Shown piece after piece: positions 1 to 6,046 of a stretch of DNA of 14,434 nucleotides. The stretch spans positions 1 to 14,434 of the forward strand of contig SLFE01000239.1 of NCBI GenBank assembly GCA_007124415.1, written 5' to 3'. The notes under the pieces were generated by a model, which saw nothing but the letters and a program-made list of their open reading frames with translations, was not told the DNA's origin and ran no database searches. The stretch's first letter is position 1. Each line of letters starts with the position of its first letter. A program made the translations under genes and the position numbers. This DNA comes from Waddliaceae bacterium. GTDB taxonomy: Bacteria > Chlamydiota > Chlamydiia > Chlamydiales > SLFE01.

Positions 1-183
1 AACAATAATAACCGCAGAACAAATATCTTGCGCAACGGCAACGGCAATAACAACGGCAATAACAACGGCAATAACAACGACAATAACAACGGCAATAACA
101 ACGGCAATAACAACGGCAATAACAACGACAATGATAAAGCAGCTTGCGGAGGACCCGGCGGTTGCGGAGGATTCAGCCTCTAA
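1..183 (+). CDS. C-terminal part of an Asn-rich repeat protein with a Cys/Gly tail; candidate RiPP (bufferin-like) precursor
   Basis: An open frame runs from the window edge to a TAA at 181-183, giving the last 60 residues. Residues 15-42 are seven back-to-back tetrapeptides, G-N-N-N or D-N-N-N, encoded by a 12-bp repeat. The tail is D-N-D-K-A-A-C-G-G-P-G-G-C-G-G-F-S-L with two cysteines (residues 49 and 55 of the visible part), each followed by Gly-Gly. The gene stands directly upstream of a DUF692/DUF2063 pair, enzymes known to modify Cys residues (often in EGKCG-type motifs) of small secreted peptides. By position and Cys-Gly content it is the best precursor candidate here, but it is not a recognisable DUF2282 (BufA) sequence. 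The start, and any signal peptide, lie outside the window. It could instead be an unrelated low-complexity surface or secreted protein. The reading frame is firm; the role is inference. Confidence 0.6.
   Translation, partial: NNNNRRTNILRNGNGNNNGNNNGNNNDNNNGNNNGNNNGNNNDNDKAACGGPGGCGGFSL
43..129 (+). repeat. 12-bp in-frame tandem repeat (GGC/GAC-AAT-AAC-AAC)
   Basis: Seven full copies of a 12-base unit of the form ggc-aat-aac-aac (gac replacing ggc in one of them) run from 43 to 126, and the first codon of an eighth, diverged unit reaches 129. Because the unit is a multiple of three, copy number can change without breaking the frame. A slightly degenerate Asn-rich stretch precedes it (residues 1-14). 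The codon pattern is almost invariant, which suggests recent expansion or slippage. Confidence 0.9.
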
Positions 184-211
184 CTCTCTTAGCCTGAAAT
201 TTTAACTTCAA

Positions 212-245
212 CGTGCGGTCTATTTAAGGCCGCATGTTTTCTCTT
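212..245 (+). terminator. Rho-independent terminator of the Asn-rich gene
   Basis: A ten-base-pair stem with two G-T wobbles is formed by 212-221 (CGTGCGGTCT) and 227-236 (AGGCCGCATG), around the loop ATTTA. It is followed by TTTT at 237-240 and a pyrimidine-rich stretch. It lies 28 nt past the stop of the Asn-rich gene and upstream of the DUF692 gene, so it would separate or attenuate transcription between a candidate precursor and its modifying enzymes, an arrangement common in RiPP loci. Confidence 0.7.
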
Positions 246-302
246 TTAGAGAAATTCGATGCGCAAACTCGCTGCTTAAAAAAGAGTAAAAGCTCAAACT
301 GA

Positions 303-333
303 TTGAATTTTTTCTTCATTGCTGTTTTAATCT
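303..333 (+). promoter_or_regulatory. Weak candidate promoter for the DUF692 operon
   Basis: TTGAAT at 303-308 and TAATCT at 328-333 are separated by 19 nt, longer than the preferred 17. Transcription would start about 8 nt before the ATG at 348, giving an almost leaderless message. That would fit the absence of a Shine-Dalgarno sequence before this ATG. The match is poor and could be chance in an AT-rich gap; the remaining sequence between the terminator and this point shows nothing clearer. Confidence 0.2.
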
Positions 334-347
334 TATATCTTAACATT

Positions 348-1235
348 ATGGGTAGAACGAACAAAAACATTCCAAATCTCGGCATTGGCCTGGGCCTTCG
401 GATACCGCATTACGAAGATATTTTTCGGGACAAGCCCGACGTCGACTGGTTTGAAATTATCAGCGAAAATTTCATGGTCGACGGCGGAAAACCGATCGAA
501 AATCTCGAGCGCATCCTTGAGATGTATCCCGTTGTGCAGCACGGTGTTGCCATGGCGATCGGCAGCCCCGACCCTCTTGATTTCAACTATCTGGCGCGAT
601 TAAAAAAACTGGCAGAGAAGACAAAAACGCCATGGATTTCCGACCACCTGTGCTGGGGAAAACTCGCCGGGGCCCATTTCCACGACCTTCTACCCCTTCC
701 TTACACAAAGGAAGTTGTCGACTATGTCGCCGAAAGGGCGCGCATCGTCCAAGATTTTTTGGAAATCCCTTTTGCCCTTGAAAACCTCTCCTCCTATGTC
801 GCCTTTAAAGACGATGAAATGCCCGAATGGGAATTTTATTCCAACATTGTTGAAAAAGCCGACATTTACATGATGCTCGATGTCAACAACATCTACGTTT
901 CGAGCCGCAACCATGGATTCGCGCCGAAAGACTATTACGACAACATCCCGATGGAACGGGTCATCCAGATCCACATCGCAGGGCATACCGACCATGGCGA
1001 CTACGTTCTCGACACGCACGACAACTACGTCCGGGATGACGTATGGAAGATCTATGCCGATGTTTATCCCAAAACAGGAGGCGTCTCGACATTGCTCGAG
1101 TGGGACGACAATTTCGTCAGCTTCCGCGAAACGTGGGACGAGGCGCTCAAAGCCAAAAAGTTTCAAAAATCGATCGAAAAATCTTCCGGTCAGCCTCTTA
1201 AAACAAAATATTCCGAGGCGCCGTGTCTGACATAA
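348..1235 (+). CDS. bufB: DUF692 multinuclear non-heme iron oxidative enzyme (MNIO), BufB/MbnB-like
   Basis: A 295-residue protein of the DUF692 family, TIM-barrel enzymes with two or three irons that oxidatively rearrange Cys (or Asp/Asn) residues of RiPP precursors to oxazolone/thioamide, thiooxazole and related groups. Family blocks are clear in order: LGIGLGLR (residues 11-18), WFEIISENF, HGVAM (His65), ISDHLCW (Asp99, His100), HDLLPLPYT (His112), ALENLSSY (Glu145), MLDVNNIYVSSRNHG (Asp178, Asn181), IHIAGH (His209, His213), DTHD and LLEWD (Glu251). All expected His/Asp/Glu metal ligands appear present, so the enzyme looks active. The frame is open from a TTG at 303, which would add a hydrophobic 15-residue extension; the ATG at 348 is preferred because the conserved barrel starts right after it and the family is cytosolic. 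Its end overlaps the DUF2063 gene by 13 nt. The symbol is by family analogy; the precise product is unknown. Confidence 0.9.
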   Translation: MGRTNKNIPNLGIGLGLRIPHYEDIFRDKPDVDWFEIISENFMVDGGKPIENLERILEMYPVVQHGVAMAIGSPDPLDFNYLARLKKLAEKTKTPWISDHLCWGKLAGAHFHDLLPLPYTKEVVDYVAERARIVQDFLEIPFALENLSSYVAFKDDEMPEWEFYSNIVEKADIYMMLDVNNIYVSSRNHGFAPKDYYDNIPMERVIQIHIAGHTDHGDYVLDTHDNYVRDDVWKIYADVYPKTGGVSTLLEWDDNFVSFRETWDEALKAKKFQKSIEKSSGQPLKTKYSEAPCLT

Positions 1236-2110
1236 AGTTCGACCCTTCAGTTCCCGACACTCTTAAAATGACCCAGCAGTGGTTCGGAACTGTCATCGCC
1301 CGTCCGATCGATGAAAATAGCCGCATCAACCCCGTGTCCCCTTCGGGACAGTCGATGGATGAAGAAGCCAAACAGTTTATCTCTCCGAGTCCCACGCTGC
1401 AGCCGCACAAAAGAATCGAAATTTACAACCAGCAGTATTGGTGGCGGCTGCTGTCGATACTGCACGACATTTTCCCTTTGACCAACCGTCTTTTCGGTTA
1501 TTTCGACTTCAATCAGTCGATAGGAATTCCGTATCTCTTGGCTAATCCTCCCCATACCTGGTCGCTCAATCCTCTCGGCCACAAACTGCCCGCCTGGATT
1601 CAAGAAGAGTACCGCTCTAGTGACAAGTCGTTCGTCTTCGACGCCGCAGCTATCGACCTGGCCTACAACGACGGTTTTTTAACCGAGCAGCAGCAGCCGC
1701 TCTCATTAAGCGATCTGCCCGATCCGAACGATATCTCCTACCTCCTCGATAAAAAGCTGACGCTGCAACCTCACATCTATCTCTTCTCTCTCGATTATGA
1801 TTTATTCAGGTTCCGCGATGAGATGCTCGGCAAAGAACCCGAGCATTGGGAAGATCACGACTTTCCCGAACTTCAAAAAGACAAACAATACTCATTTTGC
1901 CTTTTCCGCAATCACTTCAACAACATGTGCTGGGAAGAGATCGAGGAGCCCGAGCTCTTTCTTCTGAATCTATTCAAACATGGTACGACTATCGAAAAAG
2001 CCCTTCAGGCTCTTGAAGACGAGCATGAACAGTGGATCGACGAGTCTGCCGGCAAATTGTCCGATTGGTTCCAAAAATGGATCGCCAGAAAGTGGCTCTT
2101 TAAACAATGA
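1223..2110 (+). CDS. bufC: DUF2063 RiPP-recognition partner protein, BufC/MbnC-like
   Basis: A 295-residue protein whose N-terminal part (about residues 15-130) matches the DUF2063 pattern: HKRIEIYNQQYWWRLLSIL, then DIFPLTNRLFG, a PP-containing loop and a LPAWIQEEY segment. DUF2063 proteins bind the leader of a precursor peptide and form a complex with the DUF692 oxidase; they are found almost only beside it. The C-terminal half (about 150-295) is less conserved and typical of the variable second domain. The start is a GTG at 1223, four bases after GAGG (1215-1218), which overlaps the end of bufB by 13 nt, so the two are translationally coupled and probably made in equal amounts. The stop overlaps the next start (ATGA). 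The presence of both partners makes a RiPP role far more likely than for a lone DUF692 gene. The symbol is by analogy. Confidence 0.82.
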   Translation: MSDIKFDPSVPDTLKMTQQWFGTVIARPIDENSRINPVSPSGQSMDEEAKQFISPSPTLQPHKRIEIYNQQYWWRLLSILHDIFPLTNRLFGYFDFNQSIGIPYLLANPPHTWSLNPLGHKLPAWIQEEYRSSDKSFVFDAAAIDLAYNDGFLTEQQQPLSLSDLPDPNDISYLLDKKLTLQPHIYLFSLDYDLFRFRDEMLGKEPEHWEDHDFPELQKDKQYSFCLFRNHFNNMCWEEIEEPELFLLNLFKHGTTIEKALQALEDEHEQWIDESAGKLSDWFQKWIARKWLFKQ

Positions 2111-3294
2111 ACGCAAGAGAAGCTGCGTACCGCGCCCTTCTTGGCTCCATGCGTGAAGAGCGGTTCATATCCGAAGCCCTTGAACAGTGGCGCAAGACCG
2201 ATTCCCCCTCTGCAAGGGATCTGCGATTCGCCCGGGAAATGGCCTACGGGGCGATGCGGAAGCAAAAGAGCCTTAACCACTACGCCAAACAGCTTGCCCC
2301 CGCCCTGAAGCTCAAAAGAAAAGAGAGGGCCTTGCTTTACCTCTCGCTCTACCAGGCAATCGAGATGGACAAGATTCCGATTCACGCCGTTGTCAACGAA
2401 AGCGTCAAGCTGGGAAAAAAAGAATGCCACGCCCGTTTTGCCGACTTTTTAAACGCGATTTTGCAAAAAATACCCAACACAACGTTCACCCTTCCTCAGG
2501 GCAGCGATGCCGGCAGCCTCGCCATCCGCTATTCTTATACCGACTATTACGTTCAAAAGCTGCTCGACTGCTACGGCCTTGATAAAACAATCGCGATTCT
2601 TGAGGCGTCAAACGCTCCGGGAAAAACAATGGCCCGCATCAGAGCCAATTTCGAGTCGCTCCCCGGAATCATTGAAACTCCGTTCAAGGTCGCTCTCCTT
2701 GAAAATCCTCAAGACCACTTTGACTCGCCGGATATCTATATCCAAAATGCCGCTCCGGTCGCCCTGATGGGGGCGATGGCAAAAACATTACAGAAGCCGC
2801 CCGGCAGCATCCTGGACATGTGCGCCTCGCCCGGCGGAAAAGCTTTGCTCGCCCACGACCTGTACCCCGGAGCCAAGCTGACAGTCAACGATGTTTCCGA
2901 ATACAAACTCTTGAAAGTCCAGGAAAACTTCAAAAAATACGGTGTCGATGCCTCCTACTCTGTCGGTCCCGAGCCGCTCTCTCACGATCTCATCATTGTC
3001 GATGCCCCCTGCAGCAACTCGGGAGTGCTGAACAAGCGCCCCGAGGCACGCTGGAGGATCACCGAACAGTCTGTCGATGAGCTCCGTTCCCTGCAAAAAC
3101 GGCTCCTCCGGCAAGCATTGGATCTTTTAAACCCGGGCGGAATTGTCTGGTATATGACATGCAGCATCCTCCCAGACGAGAATCAAGAACTCATTAAAGA
3201 AGAGGGATTGTGGAAAAATTGCCTCTTTCATAAAGTCATTACACCGAACAGTAAGGGGTGGGACGGTGGATTTGCCTGCGCTTTGTCAAAATAA
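2107..3294 (+). CDS. rsmB: RsmB/Sun-family RNA (cytosine-5)-methyltransferase
   Basis: A 395-residue S-adenosylmethionine-dependent m5C methyltransferase of the NOL1/NOP2/Sun group. Residues 1 to about 130 form a NusB-like RNA-binding domain (AREAAYRALL, LRFAREMAYGAMRK, LYLSLYQAIEMDKIPIHAVVNESVKLGK), which marks the RsmB branch. The catalytic domain has motif I DMCASPGGK (237-245), motif IV DAPCSNSGVLNKRPEARW with Cys302, and motif VI TCSILPDENQ with the nucleophile Cys352; both cysteines of the mechanism are present. RsmB methylates C967 of 16S rRNA in E. coli (429 residues there), so this is slightly short, mainly in loops. It starts within the stop codon of bufC (ATGA), so it is translated from the same message. 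That coupling may be an accident of compaction, but it makes a shared operon with the RiPP genes likely. The 16S target is inferred from domain order. Confidence 0.85.
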   Translation: MNAREAAYRALLGSMREERFISEALEQWRKTDSPSARDLRFAREMAYGAMRKQKSLNHYAKQLAPALKLKRKERALLYLSLYQAIEMDKIPIHAVVNESVKLGKKECHARFADFLNAILQKIPNTTFTLPQGSDAGSLAIRYSYTDYYVQKLLDCYGLDKTIAILEASNAPGKTMARIRANFESLPGIIETPFKVALLENPQDHFDSPDIYIQNAAPVALMGAMAKTLQKPPGSILDMCASPGGKALLAHDLYPGAKLTVNDVSEYKLLKVQENFKKYGVDASYSVGPEPLSHDLIIVDAPCSNSGVLNKRPEARWRITEQSVDELRSLQKRLLRQALDLLNPGGIVWYMTCSILPDENQELIKEEGLWKNCLFHKVITPNSKGWDGGFACALSK

Positions 3295-3303
3295 GGGGTC
3301 TTT

Positions 3304-3744
3304 ATGAATGCCGATTTATCCAGTTCTTTATCTGCTCAACTGCAAACTAAATTGACAGTATGGAGAAATCCACAAGGGAAGGAGGACAATTGGATTGAAA
3401 ATAGAGAAAAGTATCAAAAGTATCCACCGGTTTGGACGATAGTCAAATGCGAAGGGGGCTATGCCGCCCTCGCGGCTATCGCAGGTGTTGAGTGGAGCAC
3501 AAGCAGGCTCCTTTTTCCTTTCGGCTACGCTTTGTCATGCCTCACCCATCGGCCCGTCCATACTCTAAACCATTGGGCGCGCTGCAGCGAAATGGCGGCT
3601 CGGTGGGCAATCGCCAACCTCGGCTACAATTTGACGCAGCCGAATATGATCACAACCCCTGAAAATTTCAGGATCGAAAAAAATAGGAAAAACCTTCTGG
3701 TGAACCCCTTTACATTGAAGGGGGAGGCCCCTCTTGGCGACTGA
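3304..3744 (+). CDS. Hypothetical protein, small, unknown function
   Basis: A 146-residue protein not recognised. It starts at an ATG 9 nt after the rsmB stop with AAGGGG just upstream, so it is probably the last gene of the same operon. The N-terminal part is polar, rich in Gln, Lys and Asn. The middle (about residues 48-85) is moderately hydrophobic with small residues (GGYAALAAIAGVEW, LLFPFGYALSCLT) and could associate with a membrane, though no long clean transmembrane helix is seen. The C-terminal part is basic and polar. Its last 35 nt overlap the end of pgsA on the opposite strand. The overlap and lack of recognisable family make it less secure than its neighbours, but the good ribosome binding site and tight spacing support it as real. 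It may be a lineage-restricted chlamydial protein. Confidence 0.6.
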   Translation: MNADLSSSLSAQLQTKLTVWRNPQGKEDNWIENREKYQKYPPVWTIVKCEGGYAALAAIAGVEWSTSRLLFPFGYALSCLTHRPVHTLNHWARCSEMAARWAIANLGYNLTQPNMITTPENFRIEKNRKNLLVNPFTLKGEAPLGD

Positions 3745-4237
3745 GCCCGGGATTGGAAAATCCCAGCTCAATAAGAGCTAAAAATCCAAGAGCGATCAGC
3801 GTGTAATACACGGCGTCGGGGACGAAAAGATTTGCGATCAGGCTCAGAAGCACTCCCAGCTGAACGACAGTCGTGATTTTGCCGCACCAGATAGCTCTGA
3901 GATAGTACTCGGCCAAAGATCCTTTTAGAAACAAATAAAAGCCGAATAAAAGTATGGAGAAATCCCTGCAGAAAAGGGCGGCGATCTGCCAGGCCTGCAA
4001 GCGATTTTCAGCATAGAGAGTACAGACGGCGACAACCACGAAAAAACGGTCGGTAACCGGGTCGAGCACGGTCCCGAGACGGGTTGTCTGCTTATAATGC
4101 CTGGCAATATAGCCGTCCAGCCCGTCTGTACAAAGGGCAAGAAGAACAGCAACAGCCCGAACGGCAACATTCTGTTGAAAAAAAGCCAACGCCAGGGGAA
4201 TCCTCAGCAGCGATAAAATATTGGGGATTGTCACCAT
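3710..4237 (-). CDS. pgsA: CDP-diacylglycerol--glycerol-3-phosphate 3-phosphatidyltransferase
   Basis: A 175-residue integral membrane enzyme of the CDP-alcohol phosphatidyltransferase family, which joins CDP-diacylglycerol and glycerol 3-phosphate on the way to phosphatidylglycerol. The full catalytic signature D-x2-D-G-x2-A-R-x8-G-x3-D-x3-D is present: Asp38, Asp41, Gly42, Ala45, Arg46, Gly55, Asp59, Asp63. The start MVTIPNILSLLRIP is the usual PgsA amino end. Several hydrophobic helices follow (about residues 65-75, 85-105, 120-140, 140-160). It follows gltX by 26 nt in the same direction with an AT-rich spacer and no clear Shine-Dalgarno sequence, so it is probably expressed from the gltX transcript. 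Its final 35 nt overlap the convergent hypothetical gene. Other CDP-alcohol transferases (for example phosphatidylserine synthase) share the motif, but the start and size fit PgsA best. Confidence 0.85.
   Translation of the reverse strand: MVTIPNILSLLRIPLALAFFQQNVAVRAVAVLLALCTDGLDGYIARHYKQTTRLGTVLDPVTDRFFVVVAVCTLYAENRLQAWQIAALFCRDFSILLFGFYLFLKGSLAEYYLRAIWCGKITTVVQLGVLLSLIANLFVPDAVYYTLIALGFLALIELGFSNPGLSRQEGPPPSM
3742..3770. other. Inverted repeat (hairpin) at the convergent gene junction
   Basis: TGAGC (3742-3746) pairs with GCTCA (3766-3770) and GGGATT (3749-3754) with AATCCC (3759-3764) around a GGAA loop, with a small internal bulge. It begins at the stop codon of the small hypothetical gene and lies inside the last codons of pgsA. 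There is no T-tract on either side, so it is not a standard intrinsic terminator. It could still act as a shared 3'-end block or stabiliser for the two converging transcripts. Confidence 0.35.
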
Positions 4238-4263
4238 TAACTAATAAATAAAAAATAAAATCA

Positions 4264-5772
4264 TTAATCTGCAAATAAATTCGAACAATTCTTATGATCC
4301 CAGCATTTTCTTAATTCTGCGAGCTTTTTATTTGAAATGCCCCCCAGAAACTCTACGGATTTCAAAAGGCGCGCACGGGTCCTCTCTTTTCCAAGGAGCG
4401 GAACCGATCCAAACAAGGGCGGGCCCTGCCTTTTTCCCATCAAACTTGAGAAAAGAAGCGGCATCACAACTTTCTTATGATTAACGCCGCACATTTCAGC
4501 GACATCGCGCGAAGCGAGGTTCATTGCCTCGCTTGTCCAATTTTCGTTTTCCTCAAGATGCCACAAAACCATCTGAAGGATCATGGCTGCTTGAACAGGC
4601 TCCAGGCTTTTCACCTGAAAAAGTTCAGCGGTATAATCCAAGTCATTGATAAAGAAAAAGTCGCAAAGCTTGATAAAGTCTCCGAATGTTTTGATCCGGG
4701 AATGGACAAGCGGCATCAGCCTCTGCATAAACTCGTCGCTGAAGCCCCACTCCCTGATACGGTTCCAGAGGTTTTCTTCCGGTATGTTTTTAATGAGGTA
4801 TTGCTGGTTGATCCAATCGAGCTTTTTCACGTCGAAAACAGCTCCTGACACCCCAATCCTTTTAGCATCAAACGCTTTAATGATTTCTTCCAAAGAATAG
4901 ATCTCGAGATCGCCGGGCATGCTGTAGCCCATCAGCGTCATGAAATTAATGAAAGCCTCGGGAAGATAGCCGCAGTCCCGATAAAAAAAGATCGAAGTCG
5001 GATTTTTCCTTTTGGAGAGCTTTTTGCCGTCGAGTCCAAGCAAAAGGGGCATATGCATGAAAACAGGAGGCTCCCAACCGAGGGCCTCATACAGAAAAAT
5101 GTGTTTGGGTGTCGAGCTGATCCACTCGTCGCCCCGTATGACATGGGAAATTCTCATCAGGCGGTCGTCAACGACATTGGCCATATGGTAGGTAGGAAAG
5201 CCGTCGGACTTTAAAAGCACCTGGTCGTCGACATCGGGCCAGGGAGTGGTAATCCGCCCTTTTATGGCGTCCTCAAAGACGCACTCTCCCGTCAACGGGG
5301 CTTTCATTCGAATCACAAACGGACGTTTCTCGACCTCTTCGAACTGCTTTCTTTCCTGTTCGCTTAAATTGCGGCAGCGGCGGTCATACCCTTGCCGCCC
5401 CCCTCTCTTGGCCTGAACCAAACGCCTCTCTGTCAGCTCTTCGGCAGTGCAGTAGCATTTATAAGCCTTGTCCTCGGCAACGAGCCTGTCGACATATTCT
5501 TTATAATTGCCGAGCCTCTCGGACTGGCGGTAAGGGCCGAAATCCCCTCCGACATCGGGGCCCTCGTCCCACTCGATGCCGCACCAATGCAGGGACTTGT
5601 AAATATTTTCTTCATATTCTTTGCGGCTCCTCGATCGGTCGGTATCTTCGATGCGCAGGACAAACTTGCCGCCGCGAGAGCGGGCAAAGATCATATTGAA
5701 AACGGCCATAAAAGCCGTGCCCACATGGGGGTCGCCGGTCGGCGACGGCGCTATACGAACACGTACTGTCAT
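4264..5772 (-). CDS. gltX: Glutamyl-tRNA synthetase
   Basis: A 502-residue class I aminoacyl-tRNA synthetase that charges tRNA-Glu with glutamate. The HIGH-type signature is PSPTGDPHVGTA (HVGT at 16-19), the Rossmann-fold IEDTDRSRS follows at 41-49, and the KMSKS-type motif is KLSKR at 251-255. Cys106, Cys108 and Cys133 (CYC ... YDRRC) resemble the zinc cluster seen in E. coli GluRS. The C-terminal anticodon-binding region (about 330-502) is helical and normal in length. In chlamydiae GluRS is known to be non-discriminating and also makes Glu-tRNA-Gln, corrected by GatCAB; that is family knowledge, not visible here. The start codon has AAAGG eight bases upstream. A palindromic element ends 14 nt before the start, so its own promoter, if any, must lie in or beyond that element. 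pgsA follows 26 nt downstream. Confidence 0.97.
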   Translation of the reverse strand: MTVRVRIAPSPTGDPHVGTAFMAVFNMIFARSRGGKFVLRIEDTDRSRSRKEYEENIYKSLHWCGIEWDEGPDVGGDFGPYRQSERLGNYKEYVDRLVAEDKAYKCYCTAEELTERRLVQAKRGGRQGYDRRCRNLSEQERKQFEEVEKRPFVIRMKAPLTGECVFEDAIKGRITTPWPDVDDQVLLKSDGFPTYHMANVVDDRLMRISHVIRGDEWISSTPKHIFLYEALGWEPPVFMHMPLLLGLDGKKLSKRKNPTSIFFYRDCGYLPEAFINFMTLMGYSMPGDLEIYSLEEIIKAFDAKRIGVSGAVFDVKKLDWINQQYLIKNIPEENLWNRIREWGFSDEFMQRLMPLVHSRIKTFGDFIKLCDFFFINDLDYTAELFQVKSLEPVQAAMILQMVLWHLEENENWTSEAMNLASRDVAEMCGVNHKKVVMPLLFSSLMGKRQGPPLFGSVPLLGKERTRARLLKSVEFLGGISNKKLAELRKCWDHKNCSNLFAD

Positions 5773-5786
5773 AAAAAAATCCTTTT

Positions 5787-5951
5787 AGAGCCACTTGCAA
5801 AATTCCAGCGAAATCGATTTTTGAGCTATTTTGCCGAAATTTGCCATGTGCCGCAAATTCACATACTCTTAAGAGTAGGGGATTTGTGACACATGGCAAA
5901 GATCGGTGAAAGAGCCAAAAAGCTTTCTGTTGGAATTTTGCAAGTGGCTCT
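5787..5951. mobile_element. MITE-like palindromic repeat element, 165 bp
   Basis: Perfect 21-bp terminal inverted repeats occupy 5787-5807 (AGAGCCACTTGC...) and 5931-5951. Inside them the two halves remain complementary: TTTGCCATGTG at 5840-5850 matches its reverse complement at 5890-5900, and the exact centre is the 14-bp palindrome TACTCTTAAGAGTA (5864-5877). The intervening parts are imperfectly complementary with a few indels. No coding capacity is credible; both strands translate to a similar short peptide only because the element is a palindrome. This structure fits a non-autonomous foldback/MITE or a large REP-like element. A clear target duplication is not visible; short T/TA-rich flanks are present on both sides. 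It sits between tsp and gltX, 14 nt before the gltX start, and would form a very strong hairpin in any read-through RNA. Apart from this element the 274-nt tsp-gltX gap holds nothing recognisable. Confidence 0.75.
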
Positions 5952-6046
5952 TTAGTATTGAGCTTGAAGTTTAACACTTTGCCCAAAAAAAAGGAATGTC
6001 AATCATGACTTCGGATCAAAGCATGAGAAAATTGATCTCGAGCCCT

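Noticed and set aside
43..129. CRISPR-like array
   Set aside because: The units are 12 bp, directly adjacent without spacers, and in frame with a coding sequence.
303..347. Hydrophobic extension of the DUF692 protein from a TTG start, resembling a signal peptide
   Set aside because: It has no ribosome binding site, is AT-rich non-coding-like sequence, and the conserved barrel begins right after the ATG at 348; DUF692 enzymes are cytosolic.
690..1166. 158-codon minus-strand frame inside the DUF692 gene
   Set aside because: Valine- and Asp-rich translation mirrors the coding strand; no ribosome site and no family resemblance.
5392..5986. Short frames crossing from the start of gltX into the palindromic element on both strands
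   Set aside because: Both translate the palindrome into the same EPLAKFQ-type peptide, as expected from an inverted repeat; no evidence of selection for protein.
5952..6046. Terminator after tsp
   Set aside because: A run of eight T on the minus strand follows only a four-base-pair stem (GTCA/TGAC); too weak to call.
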